Source of the DNA: Dawidia soli
GTDB taxonomy: Bacteria > Bacteroidota > Bacteroidia > Cytophagales > Cyclobacteriaceae
Length of the DNA stretch: 64,000 nucleotides
NCBI RefSeq assembly: GCF_018598185.1
Contig: NZ_JAHESC010000004.1
Span: forward strand, 1 to 64,000
Direction of reading: 5' to 3'
Both the position numbers and the translations under genes were made by a program. How positions within the stretch are numbered: the stretch's first letter is position 1; each line of letters starts with the position of its first letter. Below the pieces are notes generated by a model that ran no database searches, was not told the DNA's origin, and worked only from the letters and a program-made list of their open reading frames with translations. Shown piece by piece: positions 42,580 to 50,691 of the stretch.

Positions 42580-44841
42580 ATGAACGAATACCTAGATACC
42601 CTCAACGAACCTCAACGCGAAGGCGTGCTCACCACCGAAGGCCCCGTCATGCTCATTGCCGGCGCCGGCTCCGGCAAGACCCGGGTGCTGACCTTTCGCA
42701 TCGCATACCTCATTCAGGAAAAAAATGTTGATCCGTTCAGCATCATGGCGTTGACCTTTACCAACAAGGCTGCGAAAGAAATGCGCGAGCGTATTGAAAA
42801 GGTCGTCGGCAGCGATGCCCGCAGCCTCATGATGGGTACCTTTCACTCGGTGTTCTCGCGCATTCTTCGCGCAGAGGCACACCACCTGGGGTATCCCAAC
42901 AACTTTACGATCTACGATACCGACGATGCCAAGCAATTGCTGCGCACTATCATCAAGGAAAAAGGCCTGGACGATGCGATCTATAAAGTCAACACCGTGT
43001 TGAGCCGCATCTCGGCGGCCAAGAACCGGTTGATCAGCGCGGAAGAGTACCTGCGAAATGCAGAGCTGATGGGGGATGACGCAGCCAACATGCGGCCCGA
43101 GATCGGCGCCATCTACAAAATATATACCATGCGGCTCTTCAAATCGGGCGCCATGGACTTTGACGACCTGTTGTTCAACACCGACAAGCTTTTCAAAGAA
43201 CACCTTGACGTGCTGAACAAATACCAGCAACGCATTCAATATCTGATGGTGGACGAGTTTCAGGATACTAACCTCTGCCAGTATTATATCATTCGTAAAC
43301 TCGCCGCCGTGCGGGAGAACGTTTGCGTGGTGGGCGACGATGCGCAAAGTATCTACGCCTTCCGCGGAGCCGACATTACCAACATCCTGAACTTCGAACG
43401 CGACTACTCCGACCTGAAGGTGATCAAACTGGAGCAGAATTACCGCTCGACCAGCAATATTGTACAGGCCGCCAACTCGGTCATTAAGCGCAACCGCGCG
43501 CAGCTGCCCAAGAATGTGTGGACCGCCAACGAAGAGGGCAAGCTCATCGAGCTGATCAAAGCCGTATCCGACAACGAAGAAGGCCGTCTCGTGGCGACGT
43601 CGATCTTCCAGGAGCGCATGCAGCACCAGATGAAGTACAGCGATTTTGCGATCTTATACCGCACCAACAGCCAGTCGCGCGCCCTGGAAGAATCGCTGCG
43701 GCGCATGAACATCCCCTACCGCATGGTGGGCGGCCTGTCGTTCTACCAGCGCAAAGAGATCAAAGACCTGCTGGCCTACCTGCGTTTCACCATGAACCAG
43801 CAGGACGAGGCTTCGTTCCGACGCATCATCAACCTGCCCAAGCGCGGTATTGGTGACGCCACGGTCGATAAGATCGTGGTGGCCGCCAACGACCACGGCG
43901 CGCCCCTGTGGGACATCGTGCAGAACGTTACGCCCTTTGTGGGCGGGCGTGTGGCCGGGCCGATCGACGACTTTGTGGCCATGATCAAACGCTTCGCGCT
44001 GGAGATCGAACGCAAGGATGCATACGATGCTGCCTTCGAGATTGCGAAGGGCTCGGGCCTGTTGCGCGAACTGTACGAAGACAAGACCGTAGAGGGCCTG
44101 AGCCGCTACGAGAACGTGCAGGAATTGCTGAACGCCATCAAGGAATTTACCGACGACCCGGAGCGCCAGGACAAGAGCCTGGGCGCCTTCCTACAAGAAG
44201 TATCGTTGCTGACGGGACAGGACGAAGAGAAGGATAAGGATCCGGACAAGGTCACGCTCATGACCATCCACATGGCCAAGGGGTTGGAGTTTAAATATGT
44301 CTACATGGTGGGCATGGAAGAAGACCTCTTCCCCTCGCAGATGATGATCAACAGCCGCGCCGACCTGGAAGAAGAGCGCCGCCTGTTCTACGTGGCCATT
44401 ACGCGGGCGGAGAAACGCCTGTTCCTCTCGTATGCGCTGTCGCGCTACCGCTTTGGCCGCCTGAAGAACTCCGAGCCCAGCCGCTTCCTGGACGACATCG
44501 ACCCGGCCTTTATCAAGGTCAGCAGCAAGTTCAGCAGCGTGGTGGAGTCTACCCCACCCCCCAGCCAGTATGCCAAAAAGCTGGTGTCGGGCATTAGGAA
44601 AACCGTCACATCCGCGCCGCCGACGCGCCCGGTGACCTACAAGCCACCGGCAGACTTTGTACCCGGCGATACGTCTAAGCTGCAGGTAGGCATGCGGGTG
44701 GAACACCCCAAATTCGGCCTTGGCACGGTTTTACAAATGGATACCTCCGGCGCAGACCGCAAAGCCAGGATCGGCTTTAAGGACATCGGCGAGAAGACCC
44801 TGCTGCTGAGCTTTGCCAAGCTGCGCATTATCGAGAATTAG
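42580..44841 (+). CDS. ATP-dependent DNA helicase, UvrD/PcrA/Rep family
   Basis: The start MNEYLDTLNEPQREGV at 42580 gives 753 residues, the family length. The longer frame to 42409 would run across the TcmP-like gene start. Superfamily 1A motifs are complete: Walker A GAGSGKT (28-34), MALTFTNKAAKEM, MVDEFQDTN, GDDAQSIYAFRGA, LEQNYRST, LMTIHMAKGLEF and VAITRAEKRL. The C-terminal tail (VGMRVEHPKFGLGTVLQMD) is the PcrA/UvrD Tudor-like RNA-polymerase-contact domain. It acts in repair and replication-fork clearing. Confidence 0.95.
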   Translation: MNEYLDTLNEPQREGVLTTEGPVMLIAGAGSGKTRVLTFRIAYLIQEKNVDPFSIMALTFTNKAAKEMRERIEKVVGSDARSLMMGTFHSVFSRILRAEAHHLGYPNNFTIYDTDDAKQLLRTIIKEKGLDDAIYKVNTVLSRISAAKNRLISAEEYLRNAELMGDDAANMRPEIGAIYKIYTMRLFKSGAMDFDDLLFNTDKLFKEHLDVLNKYQQRIQYLMVDEFQDTNLCQYYIIRKLAAVRENVCVVGDDAQSIYAFRGADITNILNFERDYSDLKVIKLEQNYRSTSNIVQAANSVIKRNRAQLPKNVWTANEEGKLIELIKAVSDNEEGRLVATSIFQERMQHQMKYSDFAILYRTNSQSRALEESLRRMNIPYRMVGGLSFYQRKEIKDLLAYLRFTMNQQDEASFRRIINLPKRGIGDATVDKIVVAANDHGAPLWDIVQNVTPFVGGRVAGPIDDFVAMIKRFALEIERKDAYDAAFEIAKGSGLLRELYEDKTVEGLSRYENVQELLNAIKEFTDDPERQDKSLGAFLQEVSLLTGQDEEKDKDPDKVTLMTIHMAKGLEFKYVYMVGMEEDLFPSQMMINSRADLEEERRLFYVAITRAEKRLFLSYALSRYRFGRLKNSEPSRFLDDIDPAFIKVSSKFSSVVESTPPPSQYAKKLVSGIRKTVTSAPPTRPVTYKPPADFVPGDTSKLQVGMRVEHPKFGLGTVLQMDTSGADRKARIGFKDIGEKTLLLSFAKLRIIEN

Positions 44842-45070
44842 CCGGCAAGCCTACCGCAGGTAGGCCCTGGAAAGAGCCCAGGCCCAGGTATTTTACTTTT
44901 GTGAAATATCCGTTACCTTGCGGTTAAAATATAATTTACCTGAAGGGACCGGATCCATTGCCATTTAACTTTTACCGGACACCCTGAGCAATCGGCGCCT
45001 GATCTCATTAATTAAATTTTGGTAACCCCGCCCGGCCCCTGCCGGCGGAAGCATAGATAAAAAAAACTGT

Positions 45071-45793
45071 ATGATAGGAGAATATAACACTTCCCGTCCC
45101 CACATCATTTTGAAAGAATACGGCCGCAACGTACAAAAGCTTGTGGAGTACATCCGCCGTCAACCCGATAAGCAAAAACGTACCGAGCTTTCGTATACCC
45201 TGATCGAGCTCATCAAACAACTCACGCCCTCCATCAAGGAGCAGGGCGAAGATCCGCAGCGTATGTGGGACGACCTCTATATCATCGCCGACTTCGATCT
45301 CGACGTAAACAACCCATACCCGGTGCCTGACCGCGAGACGGTGTTCAAGAAGCCGCTGCGTGTAGAGTATCCGAAGAACAACGTGCGGTTCAAGCACTAT
45401 GGCTCCAACATCGAGAAGCTGGTAAAAGAAGCCCTGAAGAAAGAAGACCCGCAGGAACGCGAAGACGCGATCATCTACCTGGGCAAGCTCATGAAGACCT
45501 TCTATGCCAACTGGAACAAAGAACCCCTGGATGACTCGGTGATCCTGCGCGACATCCAGATGATGTCGGGCGGTGCGTTGAACATGACCATCGACAAAGT
45601 ACGCGAAGACAACCTCTTCGAGAAACTATACAAGGAACGCAAAAAGGTTCGCCCGCAGGGTGGCAGCAGTGGTAACCAGAACCACCCGGGCCATCAAAGC
45701 CATAACCGTCAGGGTGGCGGCGGTCACAACCGTCCCTTCAACAAGAACCGTGGCAATAACAACAACAATTTCAAGCGCAGAAGAGACCAATAG
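45071..45793 (+). CDS. DUF4290 family protein
   Basis: The 240-residue protein opens YNTSRPHIILKEYGRNVQKLVEYI, the DUF4290 signature found in Bacteroidota. It has a helical core to about residue 195 and a basic low-complexity tail (HNRQGGGGHNRPFNKNRGNNNNNFKRRRD) typical of RNA-binding extensions. It is 22 bp upstream of murA, a common arrangement in the phylum. A TACTTTTG -7 candidate at 44894-44901 would give a leader of about 165 nt. Function is unknown. Confidence 0.85.
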   Translation: MIGEYNTSRPHIILKEYGRNVQKLVEYIRRQPDKQKRTELSYTLIELIKQLTPSIKEQGEDPQRMWDDLYIIADFDLDVNNPYPVPDRETVFKKPLRVEYPKNNVRFKHYGSNIEKLVKEALKKEDPQEREDAIIYLGKLMKTFYANWNKEPLDDSVILRDIQMMSGGALNMTIDKVREDNLFEKLYKERKKVRPQGGSSGNQNHPGHQSHNRQGGGGHNRPFNKNRGNNNNNFKRRRDQ

Positions 45794-45815
45794 CCAATAG
45801 ACCAGAGCGTATTCC

Positions 45816-47129
45816 ATGAGCATTTTCAAGATACGGGGTGGAAAAAAACTGAAAGGTGAGATCACTCCCCAGGGTGCTAAAAACGAAGCACTGCAGATCC
45901 TGAGCGCCGTCCTCCTGTCGCCGGAGCCTATCACGATCCACAACATTCCTGATATTGTCGATGTTAACAAGCTGATCGAACTGATCGGCGACCTCGGCTG
46001 CAAGGTCGAACGCCTCGGCAACGGCTCCTGCCGCTTTACTTCCAATAACATCAACACGGCTTTTTTAGAGACCGACGAATACCGCAAAAAGGCGGCCGCC
46101 CTGCGCGGGTCCGTCATGCTGCTCGGCCCGATCCTGGCCCGCTTTGGCAAGGCCAGCCTGCCCAAACCGGGCGGCGATAAGATCGGCCGTCGCCGCCTCG
46201 ATACGCACTTCCTGGGCTTCCAGAAACTGGGCGCCAAGTTCAACTTCGACGCCAGCGAGCACCTCTTCCACATCGACGCCAGCGAGCTCCGCGGCTGCTA
46301 CATGCTGCTGGACGAAGCCTCTGTCACCGGCACGGCCAACATCGTGATGGCAGCAGTACTGGCCAAAGGCACCACCACGATCTACAACGCGGCATGCGAA
46401 CCCTACCTGCAACAGCTTTGCCTCATGCTCAACCGCATGGGCGCGAAGATCGGCGGTGTAGGCTCTAACCTGCTGACCATTGAAGGTGTCGGCAAGCTCG
46501 GAGGCACCGAACATACCATGCTGCCCGACATGATCGAGATCGGCAGCTTTATCGGCCTGGCGGCCATGACCCAATCGGAGATCACCATCAAGAATTGCCG
46601 CATCGACATGCTCGGCATCATCCCGGACATTTTCCGGCGCCTGGGCATCAAGCTCGAATTCCGCGGAGACGATATCTATATCCCTTCCCAGGAGCGCTAC
46701 GAGATCGAGACGTTCATCGACGGCTCTATCCTGACCGTAGCCGACTCGCCGTGGCCGGGCTTTACGCCCGACCTGATCAGCATCGTGCTGGTGGTTGCCA
46801 CGCAAGCCAAAGGCACCGTGCTCATTCACCAGAAGATGTTTGAAAGCCGCCTGTTCTTTGTCGACAAGCTGATCGACATGGGCGCCCAGATCATCCTCTG
46901 CGATCCGCACCGCGCCAACGTCATCGGCCTGGATCGTAAGCAGGCGCTTAAGGGCATCAAGATGTCGTCGCCCGATATCCGTGCCGGTGTGGCCCTGCTC
47001 ATCGCCGCGCTGTCGGCGCCGGGTACGAGCGAGATCTCGAACATCGAGCAGATCGACCGGGGCTACCAAAACATCGAAGGCCGCCTGCGCGCCATCGGCG
47101 CGGACATCGAGCGTGTCGGCGGTAACTAA
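45816..47129 (+). CDS. murA: UDP-N-acetylglucosamine 1-carboxyvinyltransferase
   Basis: The 437-residue enzyme makes the first committed peptidoglycan precursor by adding enolpyruvate to UDP-GlcNAc. Seen are GGKKLKGEITPQGAKNEALQIL, LRGSVMLLGPILARFGKASLPKPGGDKIGRR, and GIKMSSPDIRAGVALLIAAL. In the flexible active-site loop the usual Cys (LPGGC) is Asp121 (codon 46176-46178). Asp in this place is known in naturally fosfomycin-insensitive MurA enzymes such as those of mycobacteria and chlamydiae, so intrinsic insensitivity is inferred. Confidence 0.95.
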   Translation: MSIFKIRGGKKLKGEITPQGAKNEALQILSAVLLSPEPITIHNIPDIVDVNKLIELIGDLGCKVERLGNGSCRFTSNNINTAFLETDEYRKKAAALRGSVMLLGPILARFGKASLPKPGGDKIGRRRLDTHFLGFQKLGAKFNFDASEHLFHIDASELRGCYMLLDEASVTGTANIVMAAVLAKGTTTIYNAACEPYLQQLCLMLNRMGAKIGGVGSNLLTIEGVGKLGGTEHTMLPDMIEIGSFIGLAAMTQSEITIKNCRIDMLGIIPDIFRRLGIKLEFRGDDIYIPSQERYEIETFIDGSILTVADSPWPGFTPDLISIVLVVATQAKGTVLIHQKMFESRLFFVDKLIDMGAQIILCDPHRANVIGLDRKQALKGIKMSSPDIRAGVALLIAALSAPGTSEISNIEQIDRGYQNIEGRLRAIGADIERVGGN

Positions 47130-47150
47130 GAAGTCTTATTTTTCGCGGCA

Positions 47151-47921
47151 TTATAAGTCTATGCGGATGCCTACCGGGCAGTGGTCCGAGCCCAGATATT
47201 CATTGTAGATGGCGGCTTCCTTGACCTTGTCCATCAGCGACTCGGCTACCAGGAAGTAGTCGATGCGCCAGCCCACGTTTTTCTCGCGGGCCTTGGTTAC
47301 ATAATCCCAATAGGTATACTTCACCTGCTCGGGGTAGAACCGGCGAAAGGTATCGACAAACCCGGCTTCCAGCAGGCGGGTGAAGCCGTCTATTTCGCGC
47401 TGGGTATAGCCCGCAGACTTGTTGTAATTCTCCTTTGCCCGGGCAATATCGATCGCCTGGTGCGCCACATTCAGGTCACCGCAGACAATGACGGGCTTGC
47501 GGCGGCTGAGCCACTGTAAATATTCGGTAAACTCTTTATCCCAACGCTCGCGGTAGTCCAGGCGGGCCAGTCCTTCGCCGGAGTTGGGCGTATAGACCGT
47601 CACGACAAAATAGGTGGCAAACTCCGCCGCGATCACGCGGCCCTCCTGGTCGTGCTCTTCCAACCCCATATCGTAGGACACCTGCATCGGCTCTTCCTTC
47701 GTCAGGATGGCGGTGCCCGAGTAGCCCTTGCGGGCTTTGGATGAATTGACGTAGACGTGATACCCGGGCAGCAACTCCAGCGCTGAGCGCACTTCTTCCA
47801 CAGCGGCTTTGGTCTCTTGGAAGCAAAGAATGTCCGGATCCATCTGCTGGACATCTTTCAAAAAGTCCTTTTTGATGATCGAGCGGATGCCGTTTACGTT
47901 CCAGTTGACAAAATGCTTCAT
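47151..47921 (-). CDS. xth: Exodeoxyribonuclease III
   Basis: The 256-residue AP endonuclease/3' exonuclease of base-excision repair has NWNVNGIRSIIKKDF, CFQETKA (metal Glu), GDLNVAHQAIDIARAK (catalytic Asp/Asn), WRIDYFLVAESL and GSDHCPVGI (catalytic His). It is convergent with murA, 21 bp apart. Confidence 0.93.
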   Translation of the reverse strand: MKHFVNWNVNGIRSIIKKDFLKDVQQMDPDILCFQETKAAVEEVRSALELLPGYHVYVNSSKARKGYSGTAILTKEEPMQVSYDMGLEEHDQEGRVIAAEFATYFVVTVYTPNSGEGLARLDYRERWDKEFTEYLQWLSRRKPVIVCGDLNVAHQAIDIARAKENYNKSAGYTQREIDGFTRLLEAGFVDTFRRFYPEQVKYTYWDYVTKAREKNVGWRIDYFLVAESLMDKVKEAAIYNEYLGSDHCPVGIRIDL

Positions 47922-48137
47922 GCGGATTGGTTTTCGGCCTCAATGTTAAGAAAGTTCACCGGGAAGTTTCAACGAAAACGGAGAAAGTGCCGGGGATGAC
48001 CAGTCAAGGCAGATTAGAATGAAAGGTTTTCGATAAACCAAACGATAACGTTCGTCAATAAGCACACTAAATATTAACCAAAAACCTGATCATCAGTAAG
48101 TTGACATTATTTTATAATAATATTCGATTACTTTTTA

Positions 48138-48356
48138 GTGTTTTTTATTAAATTTGGAAACTATGAACAATCAAAAAGATGTTCTAGAACCGTGAAAGCA
48201 AGTAACTCACATATCATTAAATCCTCCACCGGTAAAAAGTCGATGGGCTCAATCCTCATGAAATTGGTTGAGGATAAGAAAGATATTGAGAAAAAAATTC
48301 TTGCTGGTGATTACTCTGGCTTAAAAAAGCAGCATAAGCTTGTCCAGCCAATATGA
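48138..48356 (+). CDS. Small ORF, possible antitoxin-like partner
   Basis: This is an unrecognised small basic protein. The longest ATG frame gives 72 residues. A -7-like TAAATTTG at 48149-48156 suggests the transcript begins near 48160, which would rule out the ATG at 48138. GTG at 48192 (VKASNSHIIKSSTG, 54 residues) or ATG at 48243 are then more likely. ATG at 48163 opens a short frame (MNNQKDVLEP) that stops at 48193, so a frameshift joining it to the GTG frame is also possible. Its 3' end overlaps the next gene by 17 bp, an arrangement common in toxin-antitoxin operons. Confidence 0.4.
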   Translation: MFFIKFGNYEQSKRCSRTVKASNSHIIKSSTGKKSMGSILMKLVEDKKDIEKKILAGDYSGLKKQHKLVQPI

Positions 48357-48804
48357 GGTTTCTCTTTTCGAAGGAACTTATCAATTCATAACAAAGAATG
48401 GCATCCAATACGTCTGCACCTTTAAGGACGTAACTGAGAATTTTGACGACTTTGATATAAAGCATTGTCGTATTCATATGTTTAATTTGACAAACATATC
48501 CATAGGCGCCCTTCCGCCGTTGGACAGTCGTGTGGGCGTGACCGTGACGTGGATTCTTTCAGAGTTTTTTAAAGGCAATGATGATGTAGTAATATATGTT
48601 GCCGACACAAAGGACGGCAGACATGAGAAACGTCGTCAACGATTTGACAGATGGTTGCGCGACTATCCTATTGCAGGCGTGGTGATCGATAATTACACAT
48701 ACCAAAATCTTTTAGCCGGGATTATTAGGAAGGAAACCGAACTGCACAAATTGATTTCGGATGAGCTTAGGATGAGATTTGATAAAATGAAAGAGGGATA
48801 TTAG
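48340..48804 (+). CDS. DUF6169-like protein
   Basis: The 154-residue protein contains YQFITKNGIQYVCTFKDVTENFD, then a central VGVTVTWILSEFFKGNDDVVIYVADTKDGRHEKRRQRFDRWLRDY. From memory the DxxD.R...R...F.RW pattern fits the DUF6169 family of Bacteroidota; this needs a search. It has no signal peptide. It and its small upstream partner form an AT-rich two-gene unit unlike the neighbours, suggesting horizontal acquisition. Possible roles are toxin-antitoxin or a phage-related function; nothing is demonstrated. Confidence 0.6.
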   Translation: MSSQYEVSLFEGTYQFITKNGIQYVCTFKDVTENFDDFDIKHCRIHMFNLTNISIGALPPLDSRVGVTVTWILSEFFKGNDDVVIYVADTKDGRHEKRRQRFDRWLRDYPIAGVVIDNYTYQNLLAGIIRKETELHKLISDELRMRFDKMKEGY

Positions 48805-48928
48805 GGGAGTTAATTTGCCTCCTAAACGGAGGGATAACGGCCCTTCACTATTACAAATTCTGACAGCCCCCAGGAGTGTACGAAATCGGAAAGGAAAAGA
48901 AACTAGTGCATGCAACGAGGTAAAAACA

Positions 48929-48960
48929 GAAAGCCCTGTGCGGTGGCACAAGGCTTTTCT
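48929..48960. terminator. Intrinsic terminator between convergent genes
   Basis: AAAGCC-C-TGTGC-GGTG-GCACA-A-GGCTTTT forms a hairpin with one internal mismatch, followed by TTTTCTAT on the plus strand and TTTCTG on the minus strand. It can end both the DUF6169-like gene and the 52-residue gene. Confidence 0.65.
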
Positions 48961-48984
48961 ATATCGTAAAAGGTCAGGGTCTGC

Positions 48985-49143
48985 TTATTTCTTAGCAGCC
49001 TTTGCTTTGAACTCTTCTTTGATCGCTTCGATGTCAACGTTCTTGATCACCGGCTTGGCGTTCTGGATCTTCAGCGACTGGCGACGCACAGCCGATTTAG
49101 CCTTATCTTTGCGGTTTTTTCTCTTAAGTCTGGTTACTGCCAT
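48985..49143 (-). CDS. Conserved-looking 52-residue basic protein
   Basis: The frame MAVTRLKRKNRKDKAKSAVR... ends ...IKNVDIEAIKEEFKAKAAKK with TAA at 48987-48985. It is strongly basic at the N-terminus, and the second half (PVIKNVDIEAIKEEF) is a phrase I recall from small uncharacterised Bacteroidota proteins. GC content and codon use match the chromosome, not the adjacent AT-rich cassette. It resembles a small ribosome- or RNA-associated protein, but that is only a guess. Confidence 0.65.
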   Translation of the reverse strand: MAVTRLKRKNRKDKAKSAVRRQSLKIQNAKPVIKNVDIEAIKEEFKAKAAKK

Positions 49144-49269
49144 GGCACTTATTCTTTAAAAGGAGCGCAAAAATAATCCTCTTTTCCATTCCAACCAAGA
49201 AATAATCGTAATTATCCTGGCACACCCCGTATTGGCAGCCCGGGGTCTTCCGTTCCTGAAAATCCTGGT

Positions 49270-49277
49270 TAGCTTTG
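49270..49277 (+). promoter_or_regulatory. Candidate -7 element for hisS
   Basis: TAGCTTTG fits TAnnTTTG and lies 14 bp before the hisS ATG, giving a very short leader. No good TTTG lies 19 bp upstream. Confidence 0.4.
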
Positions 49278-49291
49278 CGGCTTAGAATTTT

Positions 49292-50659
49292 ATGGAAAAA
49301 CCCACATTACCTAAAGGAACACGCGATTTCGGTCCGGCCGTGATGGCCAAGCGGCAGTTTATATTTAACACCATCCGCCAGGTATTCCAAACGTACGGCT
49401 TTATGCCCCTGGAGACCCCCGCCATGGAAAATTTGTCGACACTGACCGGCAAATACGGTGAGGAAGGCGATCAACTGCTGTTCCGGATCCTAAATTCGGG
49501 TGACTACCTCAAAAAAGTGGACGAATCCGCTCTCTCCAGCCGCGAGCTACGCAAAATAACACCGGCCATTTCCGAAAAAGGCCTCCGCTACGACCTGACG
49601 GTGCCTTTTGCCCGCCACGTCGTCATGAACCGCAACGACATCGCCTTTCCTTTTAAACGCTATCAAATGCAGCCCGTATGGCGCGGCGACGCACCCCAGC
49701 TCGGCCGTTACCGCGAGTTTTACCAGTGCGACGCCGACGTGGTGGGTACCAACTCCCTGCTCTGCGAAGCCGAGATTATTCTCATGATCAAAGAGGTGTT
49801 TAAGGGTCTTGGCATTACCGATTACAGTATCAAGATCAACCACCGTGGCGTACTGTCAGGCATCGCCGAGGCAATTGGCGCACAAGACCGCGAGACGGCC
49901 TTGTTTGTGGCCATCGACAAGCTGGACAAGATCGGTGTTGATAAGGTCAAAGAAGAACTGCGTCCGAAGGGCTTTTCGGAAGAAAGCCTGACGACGTTAT
50001 TTGAATTGCTGGAAGTAAAAGGCTCTACGACGAACAAGATCGCATTTCTGTACGACCGTTTTGACGGTAACGAAACGGGCCAAAGGGGTTTACGCGATCT
50101 GCGCGAAGTATTGAATCTGCTGCAAAGCTATAACGCCGACGATACACACGTGGAGTTCGACATTGCCCTCGCCCGCGGCCTGAGCTACTATACCGGCTGC
50201 ATCTTTGAAGTAAAGATTCACAATGTCGGTATCGGCAGTGTGAGCGGCGGTGGACGTTACGACAATCTGACCAAGGCCTTTGGAGATAAAGAAAATCTGT
50301 CCGGCGTAGGCTTTTCCTTTGGCGTGGACCGCATCTACGATGCCATGGAAAAACTCCAACTGTTTCCCAAAAATACCATCGTATCGTCTAAAGTACTGAT
50401 ATGTCATTTTGACGATGCCTCGCTGCAGCATGGGCTCGGTGTATTGGCGAAGTTGCGTGCTGCCGGCATCGCATCCGAGATATACCCTGACCAGAAGAAG
50501 ATCAACAAGCAGCTGGACTACGCAAACAAAAAAATGATACCCTTCACGTTGGTGATCGGCTCGGAGGAGATGACCAGCGGCCAGCTGGCCTTTAAGGATA
50601 TGGAGAAAGGCGAGCAAGTGAAAGCCACCGTCGACGAGGTCATCGCCAGGCTGCGCTAA
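49292..50659 (+). CDS. hisS: Histidyl-tRNA synthetase
   Basis: The 455-residue class II synthetase starts LPKGTRDFGP. It has RYDLTVPFARHVVMN, motif 2 KRYQMQPVWRGDAPQLGRYREFYQCDADVVG, the histidine-specific LARGLSYYTGCIFEV and SGGGRYDNL, and a C-terminal anticodon-binding domain. It is followed after 32 bp by histidine ammonia-lyase. Confidence 0.97.
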   Translation: MEKPTLPKGTRDFGPAVMAKRQFIFNTIRQVFQTYGFMPLETPAMENLSTLTGKYGEEGDQLLFRILNSGDYLKKVDESALSSRELRKITPAISEKGLRYDLTVPFARHVVMNRNDIAFPFKRYQMQPVWRGDAPQLGRYREFYQCDADVVGTNSLLCEAEIILMIKEVFKGLGITDYSIKINHRGVLSGIAEAIGAQDRETALFVAIDKLDKIGVDKVKEELRPKGFSEESLTTLFELLEVKGSTTNKIAFLYDRFDGNETGQRGLRDLREVLNLLQSYNADDTHVEFDIALARGLSYYTGCIFEVKIHNVGIGSVSGGGRYDNLTKAFGDKENLSGVGFSFGVDRIYDAMEKLQLFPKNTIVSSKVLICHFDDASLQHGLGVLAKLRAAGIASEIYPDQKKINKQLDYANKKMIPFTLVIGSEEMTSGQLAFKDMEKGEQVKATVDEVIARLR

Positions 50660-50691
50660 CGCCACCCCTACGCCCATCAACCAACCAACCC

